The notes under the pieces were generated by a model. That model had not been told where the DNA came from, searched no databases, and saw nothing but the letters and a program-made list of their open reading frames with translations. Below, in pieces: positions 1 to 6,305 of a DNA stretch of 6,507 nucleotides. The stretch is from GCA-2746795 sp964643965 (GTDB lineage: Bacteria; Chloroflexota; Anaerolineae; Promineifilales; Promineifilaceae). Positions within the stretch are counted from its first letter, which is position 1. Each line of letters opens with the position of its first letter. The stretch is from contig CAZXVH010000172.1 of NCBI GenBank assembly GCA_964643965.1, forward strand, positions 1-6,507. The letters are read 5' to 3'. A program made the translations under genes and the position numbers.

Positions 1-32
1 TCCCAGTTGTTAAGTGACACGGATTATACTGT

Positions 33-65
33 AAATTACAAGGGGCAGGTAGGCAGACCCGCCCC
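33..65 (-). terminator. Probable intrinsic terminator after the secreted-protein gene
   Basis: Read on the minus strand, GGGGCGGGT (65 to 57), a 6-nt loop CTGCCT and ACCTGCCCC (50 to 42) form a 9-bp stem with one G-U wobble. The run TTGTAATTT follows at 41 to 33. The U tract is interrupted, so termination may be partial. The hairpin lies about 50 nt past the TGA stop of the upstream gene, which is a suitable place for the operon to end. On the plus strand the same arms carry an A-C mismatch and are followed by GTTTT, so the minus orientation folds better. Confidence 0.6.
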
Positions 66-114
66 GTTTTCACTCCCCCGGCCTTTTCTTAATGATGGCA
101 TCACACATCTTAAT

Positions 115-2577
115 TCATGGCTTCACCAACACCGGCAGGTAAACAAACCACCAATCCTCTACCAGCGCCAGATCGATGTCCATCACCACATTCCCGGCTA
201 CCGTGACGGCGTCCGGCACAGCATCCCCATCAGGGTCATACCAGGTCACCAAATCACCAGCGTTCGGGGGGCCGCCAGAGTCATCCATGTCCATAAAGGC
301 GCTGACGTAATAATTGCCATTCGGCACAGCGGTAAAGCTGTAGACGCCGCCGGGCGGAGAAATATCTCTGCTTGCCACTGGCGGATCGTATAACACCGGA
401 TGCAGTCCTACTTCGATATCAACCGTCGAATTAGGCCCGGTATAAGTCACCATGCCCTGAATTTCGCCGGTGGGAGTTAAAGGCATGGTGGGCGTTTCCG
501 TCGCCAGCGTCCAATCGCTGAAAGCGGCAATGCTCTCTACCAGCACACAATTATTTGCCGCATCAACCGCGCCGCCCCTATCTTGCCACGCCGTGCCATC
601 ATACCGATAGGCAGATAAACTGGCTTCCGGCAGGCTGCCTAATTCATCGTCACTGTAGCAAAAGGAGGCGTCTACATCCAGGCCGCTGTCAACGGCCGCA
701 GAGATAGTCCAGGTGACAGCCATTTCGCCGCTGTCGGGCGTCCCGCCGCCGGGCGGTTCATCTACTTTAGCCACCGTGGTGGTCATCGGATCCGCGCTGC
801 CAATCTGCCTGGTCATGGAAACGAGGGTACTGCCAAAGATAACGGCCGTTCCCTCTGGCAAACTCATCACCGTACTGCTCTCCTGCCCTTGAATCTCAAA
901 CGCGCCCCTATCACAGCGGTTGACGCCGGTATAGGCGTGAGGCCGTGTGGCGCCACGTTGATCGGTGGGCGGGCATTCTGTCGGATGGCCGCTGTCGATG
1001 GCCGCACTGCCCGGCAGCAGAGCGTGGGTAAGCGTGGCGCCGCCGTTGTCTTGTAACGACCCCAACATCGGGTCTTGCCCACTGATATTGCCGCTGGTAT
1101 CTCCGGTAATGGTGCAGTCGGCCGTATTCTCGATGAGATTGTAGCCCTGTGAAACGAGGTTGCCACGGCAATCTTGCCCTGAGCCAGCAGCAGAATTATT
1201 CGCCAGGATGCTGTTACGCACGTTTAGCGGCCCAGTTCCAAAAAAGTCGTAGTAAATACCGCCGCCGTTGCCCGCAGCTTCATTATTGCTTACCGTGCTG
1301 TTGTGCAGGTAAACGGCCGTTCCCGCATTGACAATAGCATAAAAACCGCCGCCATTGCCGCCCGAGGTGGTTCCCGACGAGGCGGTGTTGCCGCTGATGG
1401 TGCTGTTATGCACCGTCAGATGGTCGTTGACCGGTTCAAGGTAACATAAGCCACCACCGAGACCCCCGTAACGGCCGTTTCCCGTCACATTGCCATAAAT
1501 CGCACTGTATTCAATCCTGGTGACGCCGCGAGCATACCAGATGCCCACCCCACCGCAGCCGCCGGCCGAGCCATCATTGTTCACCCCCGCCCCGCCATCA
1601 CCAGTGCTGTTGCCATACACCGCCACCCGTGTCATGGTCAAAGTTCCGCCGCGAAAATGCAAGCCGCCGTCATTGCCGCTTGCACCGCCATTGTTGTCAC
1701 CGCTGCCGCCATCGCCGGTGCTGTTATTCCGAATGACGCTGTCAGTGATAGAAAGCGTGGTATTGTCGCCCAGATACAAGCCACCGCCATCCCCGCCGCG
1801 CTGACCACTGGCCCCGCTCGCGCCGCTGCCGCCGTCACCAGTGCTATTTTCATGGATAATGGTGTGGCTGATGGTAACAGGATAACCCCAGGCATAAACG
1901 CCGCCGCCGTAGCCGCCAGGCGTAGGCAAACTGCCATCTGCGCCATCCCCGCTCACATTTAAATTGATGTGGCTGTGATTCAAAACCAACGGCCCCACTG
2001 TATAAATGCCGCCGCCGCTGCCTCCCTGGCCCGCCCGGTTGCGGAGGACAGATACATTTTGCAAAGTCAACGCGCCTTGATTGTAAATGCCGCCGCCATC
2101 GCTTATTGTATCTGGCGCCTGGCCGTTACGGATGACAATACCCTTCATCTGCACCGTCACGTCTGTGGCGGCAATGTGAAACACACGATCAATCTCATTG
2201 CCATCAATATAGACGCCCCCCCTGGTCGCCTGGATAATCACATCATCAGTAATATCCAGGTCGCCGGTGTCGGCGTAGTCCTCCCCTGTGCCTGCCTGCG
2301 TCAGCAGATAGGTACCTGGCTCAATGAGGATGGTATCCAACCCGGCTTGGGCGTTGGCTTCCTGGATGGCGGCTCGCAGGGTGCAGCGCCCAAAAAAGTC
2401 CTCGCAAAAACCGTTGATGAGATTGTCATCAATATCCTCTTCAAAATTGACGGTAAAGGTGTAAGCTGTGGTGGTAGGCGCGAACGGTGTGGTCTGTGAA
2501 ACGGCCGTTCCCACCCCCAGCAGCAATGCTAATACCAACCCTAAAACTATTGCGAACTGTCCCATTCGTGAAAACAT
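115..2577 (-). CDS. Secreted CSLREA / choice-of-anchor-Q beta-helix protein (820 aa)
   Basis: This is a predicted exported surface or extracellular protein with no recognisable enzymatic site. Residues 1-27 form a signal peptide: short basic start, hydrophobic core FAIVLGLVLALLLGVG, likely cleavage after AVS27. Residues 40-95 match the CSLREA domain (TFTVN..., C58 and C65, CTLRAAIQEAN, IEPGTYLLT). Residues about 100-460 are a right-handed parallel beta-helix type region with glycine-rich turns of the GGGIY kind at about 161, 188, 224, 264, 304, 342, 374, 409 and 438. Residues about 440-562 match the choice-of-anchor-Q region (DNGGATLTHALLPGSAAIDSG, TDQRG, CDRGAFE). Residues 570-695 resemble the module ending in AYRYDGTAW...AFSDWTL. 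Residues 703-805 are a carboxypeptidase-regulatory-like beta-sandwich with acidic loops DMDDSGGP and DPDGDAVPD that could bind calcium. The tail is WWFVYLPVLVKP. The ATG directly follows the TAG of the 68-aa gene, and AAGGAGG lies 8 nt upstream, which fixes the start. Role in adhesion or cell-surface display is inference. Confidence 0.93.
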   Translation of the reverse strand: MFSRMGQFAIVLGLVLALLLGVGTAVSQTTPFAPTTTAYTFTVNFEEDIDDNLINGFCEDFFGRCTLRAAIQEANAQAGLDTILIEPGTYLLTQAGTGEDYADTGDLDITDDVIIQATRGGVYIDGNEIDRVFHIAATDVTVQMKGIVIRNGQAPDTISDGGGIYNQGALTLQNVSVLRNRAGQGGSGGGIYTVGPLVLNHSHINLNVSGDGADGSLPTPGGYGGGVYAWGYPVTISHTIIHENSTGDGGSGASGASGQRGGDGGGLYLGDNTTLSITDSVIRNNSTGDGGSGDNNGGASGNDGGLHFRGGTLTMTRVAVYGNSTGDGGAGVNNDGSAGGCGGVGIWYARGVTRIEYSAIYGNVTGNGRYGGLGGGLCYLEPVNDHLTVHNSTISGNTASSGTTSGGNGGGFYAIVNAGTAVYLHNSTVSNNEAAGNGGGIYYDFFGTGPLNVRNSILANNSAAGSGQDCRGNLVSQGYNLIENTADCTITGDTSGNISGQDPMLGSLQDNGGATLTHALLPGSAAIDSGHPTECPPTDQRGATRPHAYTGVNRCDRGAFEIQGQESSTVMSLPEGTAVIFGSTLVSMTRQIGSADPMTTTVAKVDEPPGGGTPDSGEMAVTWTISAAVDSGLDVDASFCYSDDELGSLPEASLSAYRYDGTAWQDRGGAVDAANNCVLVESIAAFSDWTLATETPTMPLTPTGEIQGMVTYTGPNSTVDIEVGLHPVLYDPPVASRDISPPGGVYSFTAVPNGNYYVSAFMDMDDSGGPPNAGDLVTWYDPDGDAVPDAVTVAGNVVMDIDLALVEDWWFVYLPVLVKP
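841..850. repeat. AACGGCCGTT palindrome, copy 1
   Basis: Exact copy inside the secreted-protein gene, read as Thr577-Ala-Val; preceded by GGG on the minus strand. Confidence 0.9.
1312..1321. repeat. AACGGCCGTT palindrome, copy 2
   Basis: Exact copy in the beta-helix part of the secreted protein, read as Thr420-Ala-Val; preceded by GGG on the minus strand. Confidence 0.9.
1470..1479. repeat. AACGGCCGTT palindrome, copy 3
   Basis: Exact copy in the secreted-protein gene but in a different frame, read as Asn367-Gly-Arg, replacing the NSTGDG-type turn seen in neighbouring rungs. Preceded by GGGA on the minus strand. Confidence 0.9.
1592..1848 (-). repeat. In-frame repeats encoding NSTGDGG(S/A)G turns
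   Basis: Three similar 20-bp units lie at 1592-1611, 1706-1725 and 1829-1848, with spacings of 114 and 123 bp (38 and 41 codons). They encode NSTGDGG(S/A)G at residues about 244-252, 285-293 and 323-331 of the secreted protein. The codons differ silently, so the repeat is kept at protein level more than at DNA level, as expected for duplicated rungs of a beta-helix. The flanking segments SGASGASGQRGGDG and DNNGGASGNDGG are longer glycine-rich loops on the same side of the predicted helix. Confidence 0.8.
2500..2509. repeat. AACGGCCGTT palindrome, copy 4
   Basis: Exact copy in the signal-peptide region of the secreted protein, read as Thr24-Ala-Val just before the likely cleavage site; preceded by GGG on the minus strand. 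Confidence 0.9.
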
Positions 2578-2784
2578 CTAATATGCCTCCTTGCCTGGAT
2601 TGGAGACGGTCAACGCCTGCGCCTCCAGAAATTGCCATAGTTCAGCCAACGAGCTGAAATAGACAGACTCTCCGGTTAGCGCCTGGCGCACTTCGCCTCG
2701 CCAAACAGGGGGTTGTGCCTGCAAATATTCGGCCCAAATTCGGATGACAAAAACGGCCGTTTTGCGCTCAAGCTGTGGAGACAT
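2578..2784 (-). CDS. Small protein of unknown function (68 aa), operon middle gene
   Basis: A soluble small protein with no signal peptide and no membrane segment. I do not recognise a named family. The core runs FVIRIWAEY (residues 12-20), PVWRGEVRQALTGESVYF (26-43), then LAELWQFLEAQ (46-56). This suggests two or three beta strands around W28-R29-G30 and T37-G38-E39, then one amphipathic helix. It is a real gene rather than a shadow: it has a strong ribosome binding site (GGAGGGGG just before ATG), no long rival frame, and its stop abuts the start of the secreted-protein gene. It sits 71 nt after the regulator gene, in the same direction. Function is not predictable; its place between a regulator and an exported protein would suit an accessory or modulator role, but that is inference. 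Codons 9-11 (Thr-Ala-Val) are one copy of the AACGGCCGTT palindrome. Confidence 0.8.
   Translation of the reverse strand: MSPQLERKTAVFVIRIWAEYLQAQPPVWRGEVRQALTGESVYFSSLAELWQFLEAQALTVSNPGKEAY
2586..2592 (-). promoter_or_regulatory. Ribosome binding site of the secreted-protein gene
   Basis: AAGGAGG on the minus strand lies 8 nt before the ATG at 2577. It is contained in the last codons (Gly-Lys-Glu-Ala) of the preceding 68-aa gene, whose stop and the next start form TAGATG. This is the layout of translational coupling, where a ribosome ending on the small gene can restart on the large one. Confidence 0.85.
2752..2761. repeat. AACGGCCGTT palindrome, copy 5
   Basis: Exact copy near the 5' end of the 68-aa gene, read as Thr9-Ala-Val. 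Preceded by GCAA on the minus strand, so it lacks the GG flank. Confidence 0.9.
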
Positions 2785-2785
2785 T

Positions 2786-2793
2786 CCCCCTCC
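2786..2793 (-). promoter_or_regulatory. Ribosome binding site of the 68-aa gene
   Basis: GGAGGGGG on the minus strand ends one base before the ATG at 2784. The GGAGG core is 4 nt from the start codon, somewhat close but purine-rich throughout. It supports this ATG as the true start. No convincing promoter was found in the 71-nt gap 2785-2855, so the gene is probably read through from the regulator. Confidence 0.7.
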
Positions 2794-2855
2794 AGGCTCA
2801 TCACTTCGCTGATAAAAAACTGCTCTCAGCCTACCAGGAGGGCATTACAATTTAC

Positions 2856-5800
2856 TTACAATAACCCACTATCCAACACCGACTCACACGCCGCAAACGT
2901 CTCGGCCGCCGCCGCCAGCAGCGCCGCGCTCTGTTCCGTTTCCCCCTGCGCCGCCAGCCAACGCCCCCACGCTCGTTTTGTCCGCGCCCCTTCTAATACA
3001 TCCCCACTGGCCACCAACACGTCATGGCTGGTGGCAAAACAAAGCGCGGCGCGATCAAATTCGCCCTGGGCTGCCGCAAGACTGGCCTGCACCCGCCACG
3101 CCTGTCCCAAAATACGTTGCTGCCGCTTCGTCGTCGCCGCCGCTGAAGCTGTTTCTGCAAACTGCTGCGCCATCGCTAAGTCACCCAGACCCCAAAACGC
3201 TTCCGCCAGCAAAACCTGCACACGCGGCACAAACTGCGGCGCTGTTTCCGCAGCCAACAGCGCCGCTTCCTGCAAAGTGGCTTGCGCTGCTTCAAAATCA
3301 GACTGCGCCAGTTTCACCAACGCCATATCCACCAAAAAGCCAGGTTTAAGACGAGGCGGTCCATAGGCTGTCACCAGCGCCACCCCCCGTTTTAAGGTTT
3401 GTGTTGCCTCGGCCAGTAAACCGAGATGAATTTGAATTTCGCCCAGGGTACTGAGCAGCCAGCCGGTGGCATGACGCGCCTCTACCTTTTCAGCCAGCGC
3501 CAACCCTTGCTGCGCCCAGACCAATGCTCGGCGGGGCTGCCCCGCCAGAAGGGCATGGTAAGCTAGATTGTTGTAGGTGATGGTCAACCATCCGGCCTGG
3601 TTGCCCGGCTCAAAGTGAGCCAACGCCGCTTCATCGTGGCGTAAAGCCGCCTGCGCATCCCCCTGATTAACGGCCAGCACACCCAACCAAAATTGGGCTT
3701 CCCCCATCAATTGGGTTTCGCCTGCCGCTTCTGCCAAGGCCAACCCCTGCTGTAAATGATCTTGAATTTCGGGTACGCTTGCCAGTTGGCCGGAGCGGTA
3801 TACGTTGGAGAGGATGATATGGGCTTTGGCGTACAAGGCAGGGTGTTGCCGGAGAACGGCCGTTTCCGCCAATACCGCCCTTGCATTTTTTAACGCCTCT
3901 GAAAACCGGCTCGCCTCCCGCAAACTTTCAGCCAGCCCCAGTTGCACTTGCAAAGCCATTTTCTGCTCCCCATCAATTTTATGTAAAGCAAGCGCCTCGG
4001 TGTAAGCGGCGGCGCTTTCCTCATAAGATGCCTGTTGATGGGCAATTTGTCCCACTCGCGCCCAGACCGCCGCCGCATTCTCCACGCCCAAATCAAGCGC
4101 CTGCTGGAAATACGCCTTGCTTTCCGCCAGGGCAAAGCGAGCCAGCGCCGCCTCGCCCGCCCGCCCAAACCAATCTGCCGCTGGCTGCTGCTGCTCTGCT
4201 TGCAGATAATGATGGGCGATGGCCGGCGCGGCGATTTCCGACGGGGAAAGCGCAGCCAGCACCCAGGCCATCTGCCCGTGCAAATACCGCCGTCGGTAGC
4301 CGGGAATCGCATCGTAGGCCACCTCCCGGTAATAGCTGTGCGCCAACGCCAACTCAGAATCTCCTGGCTGGCGTGGCTCCAGCAGCAGTCCGTCCGCCAG
4401 CAGAGCGTCCACCAGGGCAAACAGCGCGCCAGGCCCCGTCTCCGTCACCTGAGCCAGCAGGGCGAAGTCCGCCCCACCGCCGGCCACAGCCAATACGTCC
4501 ACCACGTTTTGCTGGGAGCGGGGAAGACGAGCCAGGCGAGCGGCGATAGTTTGGCGCAGGGAAGGAGGCAGTGACACGGCCGTCTTGTCTGTTGTCAGCC
4601 AGGAACCGTCTGGCGTGACCAGTAATTCGCCTTGCTCAAACAAATGTTGCAAAGCGGCGATGACAAACAAAGGGCTGCCCCCGCTTTGCGCCACAAGTTG
4701 GGTGGCCAAGGCGGGCAGCGGTCTCCCAGCCAACTGTGTCACCAACCCGGTTACGGCCGCCTCGGTTAAGGGACGGATGAGCAGTTCAGCGACATGGGCG
4801 AACGGCCGTTTCCCTGGCGCCAACGGATGATCTTCAGCCAGTTCTGCGGGCCGGTAGACAAAAACGGCCGTTTCCTTTTCTGCCCACGCCAACAGCACTG
4901 CCAACGATGAGGGGTCTACCCACTGCGCATCATCCACCACCAGCATGGCGCCGGCCGGCAGGCCTGTTTTCAGCAGCGCCAACAGCGCCGAACGCAGCCG
5001 CGCCGTCTCCTGGAGTGCGGACAGCTTATCCGCAAGGGGCGGGCAGGCTGTCCGCGCTCCTGTTGCATAGGGGAAGAGAGGCAACAGAGCAGTGCGCGTC
5101 TCGTCGTCCAGTTGAGGCAGCCAATCTGGATGCGTCTTGATAAAGCTGTGCAAATCGCTGTAAGGCAACTGCGCTTCCAGGCGACCGGTCAGCGTGGCAC
5201 AGTTCACTTGCTGCCCGCGCAAGTAGCGGCAAAAATGGTTGATGAGATAGCTTTTACCTACGCCTGCTTCTCCCATGACGAGGAGCAGAGTGGTCGCCGG
5301 GTCGCGCCAGCGTTCGACCAGCCAGGCATATTCTCGCGCCCGCCCTACCAGCGGCGGGCTGCCCAGCGAATAGGGTACGTCAAACAAGCGGCCGTCATAA
5401 ACGGGTGATGGGTAGCTGTGAGGCGACCCGGCAAGCAAAGTTCCGGTGCGGATTTGTTGAGCCAGAGCGGTCGTTTCCGGCAAAGGAGGCACCTCTAATT
5501 CTGCTGCCAAAACTTGTTGGCAGCGAGCAAAGGTACGCAGCGCCTGGTCTTGTTCACCCGCATAATAATGGTAGAGCATCAAGCGCACATAAACTGCTTC
5601 CCGCACCGGATCGGCCGACAACGCCTGGCGGCAAAGCTGCATCGCTCGCCGGTACTTGCCTTGCTGGGCGTACGCTTCCGCCAATTCGGTGAGCAAGGTG
5701 AGATATTGTTCACGCAGCCGTTCCCGCTCATTAAATGTCCAGGGTTCGTACAAATCTTCGGCCAGAAAATCCCCCTGGTACAGGGAGCGGGCTTGCTCGT

Positions 5801-6197
5801 AGCACGCGATGGCCTGGTCGAGCCGACCGGCGTCGAGATGTTGGCGACCTTCGGTTCCCTTTTCCTCAAATTCAACCACATCTACGGTGCAAACGGCCGT
5901 TTGCCGAAATGCATAACCGCCATCAATGGTGTGGATTAGAGAATCATCGCTGTCATCGGCCAGCACACGGCGCAGTTGACTTAAGCGCACATGCAGGTTT
6001 CGCCGCGCTCTCCTTTCGTCTGCGTCCGGCCACAAGATGTCGATAAGCTGGTCGGCGGCGACCACCTGCCCGCGGCGGGTTAGCAGCAGTTTGAGGATGG
6101 TTCGGGTTTGGCGGCTGCGCCAGAGTTTGTCTGTAAGCGGCTCGTCCCCTTTTTGCACCACAAAGGGACCTAAAACTGAAATGCGCCAGATAGTCAT
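2856..6197 (-). CDS. SARP/AfsR-like STAND regulator: winged helix, BTAD, AAA ATPase, TPR (1113 aa)
   Basis: A large cytoplasmic transcriptional activator of the signal-transduction ATPase type. Residues 1-98 are an OmpR/SARP-type winged helix (WRISVLGPFVV, LLLTRRGQVVAADQLIDILWP, RNLHVRLSQLRRVL, IDGGYAF). Residues about 103-250 are the bacterial transcriptional activation domain (YQGDFLAEDLYEPW, then helical repeats). Residues about 281-450 are an AAA_16-type NTPase with Walker A GEAGVGKS at 309-316 (K315), Walker B LVVDDAQW at 419-426 and the family's YR pair at 448-449. Residues about 545-650 are a helical linker with AHSYYREVAYDAIP...RRRYLHGQMA. Residues about 670-1100 are TPR-like repeats that probably sense a ligand or partner. 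There is no C-terminal LuxR helix-turn-helix, so DNA binding must come from the N-terminus. In this class, ligand binding to the repeats is thought to release the NTPase for activation. The ATG at 6197 is the first in frame after a TGA near 6260; GGGAG lies a long 13 nt upstream, so translation initiation may be weak. The target is not shown, but the downstream genes or its own promoter are obvious candidates. Confidence 0.94.
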   Translation of the reverse strand: MTIWRISVLGPFVVQKGDEPLTDKLWRSRQTRTILKLLLTRRGQVVAADQLIDILWPDADERRARRNLHVRLSQLRRVLADDSDDSLIHTIDGGYAFRQTAVCTVDVVEFEEKGTEGRQHLDAGRLDQAIACYEQARSLYQGDFLAEDLYEPWTFNERERLREQYLTLLTELAEAYAQQGKYRRAMQLCRQALSADPVREAVYVRLMLYHYYAGEQDQALRTFARCQQVLAAELEVPPLPETTALAQQIRTGTLLAGSPHSYPSPVYDGRLFDVPYSLGSPPLVGRAREYAWLVERWRDPATTLLLVMGEAGVGKSYLINHFCRYLRGQQVNCATLTGRLEAQLPYSDLHSFIKTHPDWLPQLDDETRTALLPLFPYATGARTACPPLADKLSALQETARLRSALLALLKTGLPAGAMLVVDDAQWVDPSSLAVLLAWAEKETAVFVYRPAELAEDHPLAPGKRPFAHVAELLIRPLTEAAVTGLVTQLAGRPLPALATQLVAQSGGSPLFVIAALQHLFEQGELLVTPDGSWLTTDKTAVSLPPSLRQTIAARLARLPRSQQNVVDVLAVAGGGADFALLAQVTETGPGALFALVDALLADGLLLEPRQPGDSELALAHSYYREVAYDAIPGYRRRYLHGQMAWVLAALSPSEIAAPAIAHHYLQAEQQQPAADWFGRAGEAALARFALAESKAYFQQALDLGVENAAAVWARVGQIAHQQASYEESAAAYTEALALHKIDGEQKMALQVQLGLAESLREASRFSEALKNARAVLAETAVLRQHPALYAKAHIILSNVYRSGQLASVPEIQDHLQQGLALAEAAGETQLMGEAQFWLGVLAVNQGDAQAALRHDEAALAHFEPGNQAGWLTITYNNLAYHALLAGQPRRALVWAQQGLALAEKVEARHATGWLLSTLGEIQIHLGLLAEATQTLKRGVALVTAYGPPRLKPGFLVDMALVKLAQSDFEAAQATLQEAALLAAETAPQFVPRVQVLLAEAFWGLGDLAMAQQFAETASAAATTKRQQRILGQAWRVQASLAAAQGEFDRAALCFATSHDVLVASGDVLEGARTKRAWGRWLAAQGETEQSAALLAAAAETFAACESVLDSGLL
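3855..3864. repeat. AACGGCCGTT palindrome, copy 6
   Basis: Exact copy in the TPR part of the regulator gene, read as Thr779-Ala-Val; preceded by GGA on the minus strand. Confidence 0.9.
4801..4810. repeat. AACGGCCGTT palindrome, copy 7
   Basis: Exact copy in the regulator gene in a third frame, read across Lys463-Arg-Pro-Phe; preceded by GGGA on the minus strand. It lies only 62 bp from copy 8. Confidence 0.9.
4863..4872. repeat. AACGGCCGTT palindrome, copy 8
   Basis: Exact copy in the ATPase core of the regulator, read as Thr443-Ala-Val on the strand leading to the conserved Tyr-Arg pair; preceded by GGA on the minus strand. Confidence 0.9.
5892..5901. repeat. AACGGCCGTT palindrome, copy 9
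   Basis: Exact copy at the junction of the winged helix and the BTAD region, read as Thr100-Ala-Val; preceded by GGCA on the minus strand. Confidence 0.9.
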
Positions 6198-6239
6198 GAT
6201 AGTTTGATGGCTCCCGGTTAATTGTGCAATGTCACTACC

Positions 6240-6268
6240 ATTTTGAAACGGCCGTTGTCATTTGTCAA
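6240..6268 (-). promoter_or_regulatory. Sigma70-type promoter of the regulator gene/operon
   Basis: On the minus strand TTGACA (6268-6263) is a perfect -35 box. A 17-nt spacer follows, then CAAAAT (6245-6240), a 4/6 match to the -10 box with the key A2 and T6. Transcription would begin near 6233, giving a leader of about 36 nt before the ATG at 6197. The spacer contains a complete AACGGCCGTT palindrome at 6247-6256. TGACAA occurs twice, 7 nt apart, across the -35 box and spacer (6267-6262 and 6260-6255), a possible operator for an activator; this last point is speculative. Confidence 0.65.
6247..6256. repeat. AACGGCCGTT palindrome, copy 10, in the promoter spacer
   Basis: The only intergenic exact copy. 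It fills most of the 17-nt spacer between the -35 and -10 boxes of the regulator promoter, a position where a bound protein or DNA modification would affect transcription. Preceded by GAC on the minus strand. Confidence 0.9.
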
Positions 6269-6305
6269 CTGACCTTACCCAAAAGGGTGCGCGTAAGTTC
6301 TTGAT

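Noticed and set aside
7..393. A 128-codon plus-strand frame opposite the C-terminus of the secreted protein
   Set aside because: No ribosome binding site, composition of a shadow frame (His/Ile-rich), and it covers the terminator-like hairpin.
2811..2830. A T6 run after CTGAGAGCAG between the regulator and the small gene, as a terminator
   Set aside because: The stem is only CTG/CAG with a 4-nt loop, too weak. At most it is a minor attenuation point.
2844..2861. TTACAAT repeated twice around the regulator stop codon
   Set aside because: Short, A/T-rich and partly made of stop and Leu codons; no further copies nearby.
2713..3366. A 217-codon plus-strand frame opposite the regulator's 3' end and the small gene
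   Set aside because: It is antisense to well-supported domains, has Ala/Ser/Pro/Cys-rich low-complexity composition and no recognisable motif; a GC-rich shadow.
6221..6230. ATTGTGCAAT near the predicted transcription start as an operator
   Set aside because: The arms are only 4 bp with no extension; such short pairs are common by chance.
841..6256. The ten palindromes as a CRISPR array
   Set aside because: Repeats are 10 bp, irregularly spaced (62 to about 1030 bp) and lie within genes; no spacers or cas genes.
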